Shown here: piece by piece, positions 53,446 through 63,400 of the stretch
Numbering within the stretch: the first letter of the stretch is position 1
Layout: every line of letters starts with the position of its first letter
Assembly: GCA_002256345.1 (NCBI GenBank)
Contig: NKIY01000007.1
Location: forward strand, 34,490-98,489
Direction of reading: 5' to 3'
Origin: Bradyrhizobiaceae bacterium PARB1
Lineage (GTDB): Bacteria; Pseudomonadota; Alphaproteobacteria; Rhizobiales; Xanthobacteraceae
DNA: 64,000 nucleotides
The notes under the pieces: generated by a model
Seen by the model: the letters and a program-made list of their open reading frames with translations, nothing else
The model's database searches: none
Told to the model about the DNA's origin: nothing
Position numbers and translations under genes: made by a program

Positions 53446-54114
53446 TCAAAAAGTATCGGGCGCGTTGACGCCCGCAAGCACCAGACCTTCCAGGGAGCCG
53501 CCGTAAATATCGCTGAGCAATGTGGCGACAGGGATCTCCGACACTTTCACACCCCCTCCATCCGCCACCACCAAGCACCTACGCCAGCCCGTGGACTTCA
53601 CGATGCGATAGATGATTTCGTACAGTGCATCGTCGGCCACCGGCTGCGCGCTGCTCTCTGACGCAGTAACGAGATTGGACGCAAGCGTCTGTACATCGCC
53701 CTCGGCGGCGGATGCAGCCCGCTCTGGTTCGCGAAGCACGAATTCGGTGACATTCATGTCGGTGCGCAAGCACAGGTATCCCCACGCAGCATTCTCGTCA
53801 TCTGGCGAGATCAGCCCCAGACGCTTGAGTGTAGCGATCGACGGCAAGGCATTCCTCCCCATGGACTCATCCGTATCCAGACGGCTCCATTCGTTGAGCT
53901 TGTCCATGATCGCACTGCGCATCTCGAAAGTCGTCGCTGCCAACTTCGAGTTCAGTACGTCTTCGCCGATTCCGAAACGTCGCAGGATCATCTTGAACAC
54001 CGGGAGATTCGCCATGTCATCGCGAACTTGAGAGACCAAGGTTTCCGGATCAAGCGTGCGTCCCATCGCGGAAGATGCCAGCAGCATCATTTCGGACGGA
54101 CGGAAAAGGGGCAC
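53446..54114 (-). CDS. Unrecognised 222-residue protein of the island
   Basis: A soluble mixed protein starting at GTG 54114 (MPLFRPSEMMLLASSAMGR) or ATG 54090. It has helical stretches (LVSQVRDDMANLPVFKMILR, MRSAIMDKLNEWSRLDTDES), an alanine-rich middle and a C-terminal alpha/beta-looking part (GWRRCLVVADGGGVKVSEIP, LLSDIYGGSLEGLVLAGVNA). No catalytic motif or family is recognised. The two residues VADGGG and the IYGGS turn could bind a nucleotide, which is speculative. Codon bias is weaker than in core genes. Confidence 0.5.
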   Translation of the reverse strand: MPLFRPSEMMLLASSAMGRTLDPETLVSQVRDDMANLPVFKMILRRFGIGEDVLNSKLAATTFEMRSAIMDKLNEWSRLDTDESMGRNALPSIATLKRLGLISPDDENAAWGYLCLRTDMNVTEFVLREPERAASAAEGDVQTLASNLVTASESSAQPVADDALYEIIYRIVKSTGWRRCLVVADGGGVKVSEIPVATLLSDIYGGSLEGLVLAGVNAPDTF

Positions 54115-54448
54115 GACCTGTGGCCAGAACTTCGTCAGATTTCGTCAAGGGGTACTTCCAGTCCCAATCCACATGTGAGGCTTGGAATAGGAGCGCGGGG
54201 ATCGGGCGCAACACCTCTCCTCGCCCCGTTGAGGGGCGTTCCAAGCAGTCTCAAAATTCGGGGAGCCGGCGACCCCACGGCGGCTATAGGCAACGCGATC
54301 ACCTGTCTCCTAGATCGCATCGTTTCTAAGCTCAGTAGGAGGGCGCGAGATCGGCTCGCCTGGCGTTGCTCCGAAGAACAACATCAGGGAAGCGTAACAA
54401 GCGACCTTTCCCGTTCGACTTCATTGAGGGGGCGGGCATCTCCGCGGA
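54115..54448. other. Gene-free stretch before the haemagglutinin gene's 3' end
   Basis: 334 bases with no open frame that has credible coding character. It separates the leftward 222-residue gene from the end of the giant gene and has no clear terminator for the latter. Confidence 0.5.
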
Positions 54449-57400
54449 TCAGCGATTGGCGAGAGCTCTCAATCGATCCTGCTCTTCCTTTGTCAGTCTT
54501 CGCTTCTGCTCGTCATTCAGCTTGCCATTACCCAGCATGTGAACAGCGCTGTTCGGATCGTAGCTATCGACTTCACTGCGGCGTTGCCGACGCTCGTCCG
54601 GCGTCGGGCTGTCCGACCCATCGCTCCCACCCCCATATCCCAACACTTCGACGATGATCACCGACGGTCGCTCATTTCCGCTACCCTGGTTCGGCGTCGC
54701 CGTCTGCTGCGAAGCCGCCGTTGCATTCGAGGTGGTGAGCGCTGCGCTGATGCTCGGCGCCTGCACGGTGGGGATGCCCGTGGCCGTGCCTTGCACCTGG
54801 ATGTTGGCCGCGTTGAGGATCTGCAGCGCCGCAAGATTGATGTTGCCCGAGACGCGGATGCCCGCTTCGCCGGCGTCGATGGTGCCGAGCGGGGCGATCA
54901 GATCGATATTGCCGGCCGGCACTTCCGGAATGGGCGCGTCGGTGACGATGCCCGCGCCCGTGGACGGCACTTGCGGCGCAAGCTGCACATTGCCGTATTT
55001 ATCCATGGTGCGCTTTGGCGGCGTGTAGACCACCGTGGTGCGCGCGCCACGACCAGCATTGATATCGCCGCGCTCCGACCAAGCGAAAATATCGCCGCCG
55101 AACGTGGTCATGATGCGCGACAGGCCGAGCAGCAGGCTGCCCTCGCTGAACAGGCGGATATCGCCCTGTCCTTGAGTGATCAGACCAGCCGTTGCCGGCG
55201 GCCTGACACCGTCGAGGCCGAGCACGATCTGGCCGCCCGGCGCCATCATTTCGATATGGCCGCCAAAATTGGTGCGCACGCCGGAGCCACCGAAAAGAAC
55301 GATGTCGCCGCTGCGATCGATCACGTTGCCATTGGCATCGCGATCGGGGAACAGCGTCGCGATCGCCTCGCGGCCGCGTAGATAGGAGCCGAAGCGCGAA
55401 CTCGCCGGATTGTTGTATTCGCGGCCCGCCTCCCGGGTCTCGGTGTAGTAGACTTGGCGCAGGAAGATGCGCTGCCGTTCCGGCACGAGCGCGTCGAAAT
55501 AGGCCAGAGCTTCGGCGACGGTCCCCTCGAAACCATATTGCGTCCGCAGCCAGTTCTGTAGTTCCGACGTATAGACCTTCACCGCCTTGCCGGGCTGATC
55601 GGCAAGCGGCCGGGCCGGATCGGCGAGGTTTGCCGGATCGAGATAGCGCGCCCGCAATTGATCCCAGCGCACCTCGTTGGCCATGCCAGCCATGAAGGTG
55701 ACGGACGCCCCGAGCCGGGCATCGCCCACTGCGATCGCTCCGAGCGAGACGACGCTGCCCTGGTCTTCCTGCAGGATGCTGCGGCCGGCCGAAATCTCCA
55801 GCGCGCCGGGGCCGGCAATCTCCATGTTGAATTTGCGGATGTCGCGCCCCGCAGAGACGACCGACACGTCGCTCGCATTGCCATGCACGATCAGGCCGCC
55901 CGTCGATGTCGGGGTCTGGCCCGAACCGAAGCTCGGACTGATCATTTCGCCCGGCGCCGTGCCGACACCGAGAATGTCGCGGCCAGCGCGGATGTAGATC
56001 GGGCCACCGGATTCATACCAGGGAATATTGCTGTTCCTGAATACGATATGCTCGCCGGACCGCAGGTTCATGATATCGCCATTGACCGCATAGAAGCGCG
56101 ATGGCTCCCTGAGACCTCCGATCACACCATTCAGGATGCTGCTCGGCCCGAAAGCGAATAGCGGATATTTGTAGCCCGAAGTGGCGGAGACGCCGCCTGA
56201 CGGGTCATAGCCCGTTCCTGCCTGATATGAGCCGTTCGAGATGAGCGCATTGCTGAACACCGGCGTGATCAGATCGCTTCCGGTCCAGCCGGCGAAAGCC
56301 GGCGAGAACGGGGTCGGCAGACGGCTATCCGCGCCGGATATATTGACGCTGTATTTGCCTGCAAAGATCGACTCGCCCGCTAAGAACTCCAGCTGACCGT
56401 CAGGCGACGGAGCGAGTAGCAGAGATTGTGCCAGATTCGCTGCTGGCCTGATGTTGTTGTCGGCGGAGAAGCCGTAATAGAAGCTGCCATAGGGCGCGAC
56501 CGCGCGCAGGATCGACGGATAGACGTTGCGACCATCGCTCGTGGTTGCCCCGTTCATGTTGATCGCTTCGGTCGGCGACAGATTGCCGCCGGCCGCGAAC
56601 AGATTGATGGCGGCTCGATCGGTCCACAGGCTGAACCAGCTGACACCGCCGTGCCCGTAGCTCGTACCATTGTAGCTGAACGCCGCAGAATTGGTCTGCG
56701 CGCTGCGGCCGGGATCAGCCGCGAGGCCAAGCACGAGATCGCCGCGCGTATTGAGATAGGAGGTGGCGTCGCCGAGTGTGATCGTCAGCCCGCCGTAAGC
56801 AACAGCGCGCGTGGCAGTCAGCGGATCGGAGAAATACGGGTTCGTCCACTCGAACGCATTGGGGTAACGGAGACTGATGGCACCTGCCGCGGCGCTTTCG
56901 AAATCGACGCTACCGCGCAGATTGATGAGATTGCCGTTCAGATTGGCGTTCTGAAATGCAGAGCCATTGGCAGTGGATTGAAGCGTCCCGGCGAGGCCCG
57001 GATTCCACGCGCCGCCCAGCCGCAGCGTCAGATCGCCGCCGCCGGTGAGGATCAGGTCGCCATGATCGGTCACGCGCCCGGTGCTGCCGACGGCGGCAAC
57101 GATCGCCTGGCTGCGCGGGAAAAATTGCGACGTCGCAGCCGGCGAGCCAGATCCCTTGCCATCGACAATCCCGGCATCGTGGCCCGCGCGGATGGCAACG
57201 TTTCCACCGCCCAGCGCGCCGAAGCCGACAAAGCCGAGCACGCTGGTGACGCCGAATTGCTCGGGACCAGTCGAGGCATAGGTGCCGAAATTGATCCACC
57301 ATGAGGTCGGAATCGCATTGGCGCCGGTGATGGCCGAGCCGCTGCCCTGACGCCAGAGCCAATTTCCGACATCGCCGCTGTTATAGGGTCCAACCAAGCT

Positions 57401-60400
57401 TGAAGAGAGTCGTGAGGTATAACCGAACTGGTCACCCATGATGCTGCGGCCCGCCGAGATCAGCAGATTGCCACCGTGATCGGGATACCAGGCTTGATAG
57501 TCGGACAGAGCCGCTTCCATATCCGTGTTTGGAGTCACCAACACCGAGCCGTTGTCATACCGGCCGCGCGGCTGATTGAAGCCGCTATCGCGCGCGCCAA
57601 GCGACGTATTCACGCCAGCTGTATAGACACCGAATGGCGAGCGAATATCGATATCGCCACCGGCAAGCAGTTCGAGATCCCCTGCCCCCGTGCGCAGCAC
57701 GCTGAGCAGCAGCCGTTCCGGTACGAACCGGGCCGCCGCGCCGCTGCCCGAAATCGTCCCGGTGTTGTGCGTGTCGGCGAGTGTCAGATTGTCCAGCGAG
57801 GCTGCGCGGATCATGCGGGTATCGACGGCGCTCAGATCCGCGCCGGCGACGAGGCGCATGTCCCAGGAGGTCGATCCAAGGCCAAGCATCGGCGCCACGG
57901 CCCAGTTAAGGCCCTGCCGTCCGTTGGTCGTCGGGCGCAGCTGTGTGGAACCGCCGACCAGCCGCACCTCGGTCATCGAGGGAATCAGCGCCCCCATGCT
58001 GAGCCTGATCTGTTCGCTCACCTCAAAGGTGATCGGGAGCGGCACGCCCTTCGGCCAAACCATCGGACCGACCGTGACCTGGCTCGGAAGCCGGATACCC
58101 GCCCCAAGCTTTATTCCTGGATCGAGCGTGAGTCCTTGCGAAACGACGGTGCCGGCCGGATACGCCACGCTGTCGTCTGCCCGGAACACCGGCGCCGCCA
58201 ACACCGTCCCCGCAGGGATGATCAGTGTTTCGGCCAGTGTTGCAGTTGCAGCCAGTATCGTGCCTGCTGGCAACTGACCGCCTTTGGTCGGCAGATTGTA
58301 GTTCAGGATGGCCCCCGCCGCGAACTTGGTGCCGAGGTCGAGGGTCAGCCCATCGACCGGCACGACCACATCCTGACCGAACGGTGTCACATTGGTCTGG
58401 TTGCCGTTTGGCCCGGAATAGCCGGCGAGAATCCAGCCATTATCATCCGGCGTCAGTTGCGGCCGCGCAAAGCCGTCATTGATACTGCCATGGATGGTGA
58501 GGCCACCCGCGCCGCGGATCACCAGGGCGCCCGCCTCGCCATAGCCACGCAATACCGCATCGGTGCGGTTGGCATTGGGACCGTACCGATAGCCGGACAG
58601 ATCGATATCGCCGAGGACGGTGAGGCCGCCGCCCGGATTGGTCACAGCATTGCTGGTGACCTCGACACCCGGACGCAGATGCGCATTGCCGAGCGCAGCG
58701 AGCCGCGCCGACAGTCCAGTATTGCCTTGCACCGCCGTCATGAAGGCAATGTTCTGCAGATCGATGCCATCGAGATAGGCTTGTGTGATGATCTGCGGGG
58801 TGTTGCCGGTCACATCGGGCGCACTGGCAAGCGGCGCATCGTCATACATGCGGAAGGCATTGACCGCGACCATCCGCGCACCGCGAATGACCGGCACGCC
58901 GGTCACACTCAGAGCCACGTCATTGGCGCCATCGCCGGCGCTATCGACGCCGCCGAGACCACCCGTACCGCCGACACGGCGGGCATTGAGGGTCAGCGTG
59001 CCGAGCGATAGGCTGCCATAGCCGGCGATTTCCGTGCCCGTCCGCAGATCGAAGGCCGCGCCACTGGCGATCTGCAATGTCCCGCCCCGGCTGGTCAGAT
59101 CGATGATCGCGCGGTTCGGGCTCTCGATGACCTTGCCGTAACTATCGACGCGCACGCCCGCGCCATGCGCATCGAGCAGGCCGTTGACGATGAGATCATC
59201 CCGCGCACCCAGACGGATTTCGCCGACCTGAAATCCGCTGGCATCGATGTTGCCATTCACCGTGAGGCTGCCGCCATCGGCATAGATTGCGACCCGACGC
59301 GCCTTCACGCCGTCATTCACTACGAGATCGCCCTGCTTCACATGGAAGCTGCGGGCACCGGTGACATTGCCGGCATTCAGGCGGGCATTCAGCCCGGCGA
59401 AGTCGTCGAGCAGCCGAGCCTTGACGGAGATTTCCGCGGCATCGAACGGAGCCAGCGTGCCGCCTGCATCATAGACCCCAGAACTGCCACCGAGGATCGT
59501 GCCGGCGAGGCTGACTTGGCCGCCAGTCCCATCGGTCGCCACGACATCCAGCGTGCCGCCGGAATTGTTGCGGGCCGACAGATCGATGACGGAGCCGCCG
59601 GACTGAAGGATGTTGCCGGATGCACTGATCAGAGAGAGATCGCCGCCCCAGCTATATTTCTTGACGTCGAACAGGGTGACCTCGCGGCCGGACAGATCGA
59701 TATAAGAGCGATCGCCGAGCCGGATATCGCCTGTGATGTCGAAGGTCAGCTTGCCGCTATGCAGGGCGATCCGCGTATCGATCAAGGCACTGCTGCCTGA
59801 GAAGCGTAATTCTCCGCCCAATGCATCATAATCCGGGGCGCCGTTTGCCCCGTCGAAGCGAACAAGGCTGATGGCGCCGCCCACCTTGATAGCAGTCACC
59901 GCTCCTGCTTCCGACGTGATCAGCGGCGATGCAATCGTCAGACTGCCGCCGGAATAATCAAACCCCTTGCCGGCGACATAGGCGCCCTGGGCCTGATACA
60001 CACCGATCGTATTGTTGCCTTCGAACACGACGCTCTCGCGGGCGCGCAGATTGAGTGCATCGAAGCCCGCAGTGGTCCGATCGACGCGGACAGTGCTATC
60101 CGGCCGCGCATTGACGCCATAACCAACGACAATACGGTCCGCGACGATGTCGAGAACACCATTCCCGAGCCGATCCGCGATGGCTGCACTGCCGGATGCC
60201 GGCACGGCCGGAATGGTGGAACTGAGCTGATCAGCAAAGACACTGGCCCAGACAAACTCTCCGGTAGCGATCGTCGCGGTATCTCCGGCGGCACCATAAC
60301 CATAGATCGCTGGCGTCCCCATCACCAATCGCTTGAGCGCCGACGCACCGGCGGCGGTCGTATCGAGGCGGACCGATCCGAACACATTGACCGAGCGCGT

Positions 60401-63400
60401 TGCGCTCAGAAGCAATGCTTCTACTGCCGGCGCATTGAGCGCGGTGTTGCCGCGCAACAGATTGGCGAGCACCGTCTGGTTCATCGTCAGGCCCGGCGGG
60501 AGCGCGCCGGCCGCTGCGGCCTGTTCGAGCGCAGCATTTTCACCGAGATTGATCGACGATGTCGCGAGAACGAGATTGCGGGTGCCGTAGCTCACTTCGT
60601 CGGTCATCTCGAACGAGGCAGGCGCCGCGATCACGATGGAGCCCTCGGACACCAGCCGCGTCTCGCCGCTGCAATTGCCGCTCGCACATGTTCCGATCTC
60701 GAAGGGCGAGCCGGCTGCGCCGGTCACGCGCACATTCAGACGATCGTTCGACACGATGAGCGCCATGGCGACCTGGTTCAGATAGCCGTCATCGGCGCTG
60801 CGGCCGACATGGCCGCGACCGACCGTATCGATCGTCGCGCCCTGCTCCACCACGATTCCGCCACCGGGCGTGCCGTAAAACTCGTCGAGCAACGTTGAGG
60901 TCAGAGCCACCCGCGCCGCTGTCAGATACGCCCCCGATCGGACGATTAGTTTCGAGGTGCCACCCTGAATGGTCAGGCTCGGCGCATTGATTGCGTTTAT
61001 CTGGTCGGACAAGATCGAAGCGCCGGGAGTGCCTGCCGTAATGTTCGATCGGGCGCCCGGCGCCATGATCTCCAGTTCAGCGATCGACCACGGATCATTT
61101 GTCGTCAGCGCGACCGACGCCCCGCCGGCAAATCCGAGACTATCGGGCGTGGCGCCGAACAGTGCCTTGCCGCTGAATGACAGCGCAGGCTTCTGTCCCA
61201 TACCCGCGCCGTCGCCGAAGACAAGATCGAGCGTTTTGCCATCGCTGGTGAGCGGTGCGCGCAACACGCCGCGCTGCTGGGCATCGATCAGGACAAAGTC
61301 GTTGTAGCTTGTCTCGTGATAGGATGAGTGCTGACGCACGCCGGTGCCAGACGTGATCAGCACCGTGTTCGGCAGTGCATTCCTGATCCCGGTATTGGCG
61401 GTGCCGATGATGCCCGGCGCGAGGTAGGTTGCGCCATAGACCGGCACGACCGTTGAAAGCAGCGGGTTGGTCGCCCCGATCTCGACACGATAGGCCCCCG
61501 GCACGGTCGCATAGGTGGATGGCATCAAGGTATAGGTGGCCGCCGCCAGTCCCGGCACGCCGGCGGGAATGGTGATCTGTTGCCCGATAGCCGGATCGCC
61601 GGCGCCGGCTTCCGGCGCGCTCGGCGCGTAACCCGCATAGCCCGGCACGATGGCATAGACACGGTTGTTCTTGTCGCTCAACCGATAGGCGGGATTGGCA
61701 TTGGCCAAAGCGGTTTTGAGCACATCGACCGAACCGCCGCGACCGGTGACGAAGGCTGCGCCGAGCAGATCGCCGCCGCCGGAAAGGTCGAGCAACGCGC
61801 CAGCCTGCACGTCGATCTGAATGCCGGACACGGTAATCCCGGGCTTGTAATTCACCTGATTGACGCCGCTGGCATCGGCGAAAACAAGTTCCTTGCCATC
61901 GTAGAGATACTTCACGTCATCGACGGTGCCGCCATAAGGAAGCACGAGGCCCGCACCGCTCACCGATGTGATGCTGCCGGGCAGGAAATGCACATCAGTT
62001 CCGGGAGTGGTGTAATCGACGCCATAACCGATGCTAAGATTACCGAGCGGCGCGCGCACCACGCCCCCCTGCTCGATGCTTGGCGCCAACAGCGTGAGGC
62101 TTCCGAATGCCGAAAGCGGAGCGGCCGGATCGCTGCCGGCATAGCGCGAAATCGTCAGCTCGCGGCCGAGGGTCCACGCCGGGAATCCGGTTTTCGCCGA
62201 CGGGCTGCCGGCAAGGATGATGCCCTTCGCGCCGGTCACCGGATAAATCTGTGCGGCAGTCAACGAAATGTCGCCGGCCGACATGATTCCGGATTCGTTA
62301 GTCAGATTGATCTTGTCGACGGCGCGCAACAGGCGCAGATCGCCGCGGCTGGTCAGTTGTACCTTGTCAAAGCTGCGGCGATCGATCGACAGGCTGGACG
62401 ATCCCGGCACCTGGATCGTCTGCCTGATACCGAAACCGACCAAATCCCGAATATCGATCAGGTCGGCGGTGACCGCCAGCAGGCCGACGCTGGCGCGTGC
62501 GGAATTGCCCGTTGCATATGACCCACCAAAATGCACCAGCGGCATGGTGAAGTTATTGTCCGTCCCTGGATCACCCGAAACATTGGCCAGCCTGACATAG
62601 GGCGCAGCCAGAGACACCTGTGCGGACTTGCCGGCATTGTCGGCCAGGCCATAGGCACCGGCATAAAACCGCAGGCTTTGGCTCAGATCGAGCGCAACCT
62701 TATCCTCGAAGGTGATGAGGCCACTCGAATACAGCGCGACATTGGCGAATTGCCCACGCGCGATCTGATCGACGCCGATACGCCCGCGGCCATAGACCAG
62801 GGCGGCATCACGCTCGTTCGGCTTCAAATTTGAAGCGAGGCCGCTGGTGCCCGCTGTCTGCACCAGCGTTAGCTCTCGCGGTATCATGACCGCCTGATCA
62901 AGATTGGCGCGGGCGTAAAGCGGCGACTCCAGCGCGATCGCGAGCGTACCGCCGGCCGCCCCTGCACCGCCCGCCGCGGCGCGCATGGTGCCGTCGAGAT
63001 AGACGCCGCGATGCGACGACAGCGTGATGGTGCCACCATTGCTGGCGACTTCGGCTGCACGCGTCGCGCCGCGGCCTTCGCCGGTCGGGAAATCGAATAC
63101 CGCACGATCGCCCGATGCATCCAGAACCGCGCCGGGCCGGACGATGACGAAGGCATCACTCGACTTCGCGATGCCGCTGGCCTCCCAATCCAGTGCGCCG
63201 CCGATGGAAATCGTGCCACCGTCGCGAACCCAGCCATAGGTGCGCCCCGACGAATCCACCGCCGTCGCCGCGCGCGACGACACGTCCAGCACGGCGTTGT
63301 CGCCGATCCAGATCGCCTTGGTGTTGAAACGGTTGACCGCCCCGACGAGTGTTTCAAGGAAGTCCTGGTTGATGACGATCTTGCCGCCGGGGGCGGTCAA

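Noticed and set aside
57476-59011. Long plus-strand frames within the haemagglutinin gene
   Set aside because: Their composition follows the reverse reading of the beta-helix repeats; no start signals or domains.
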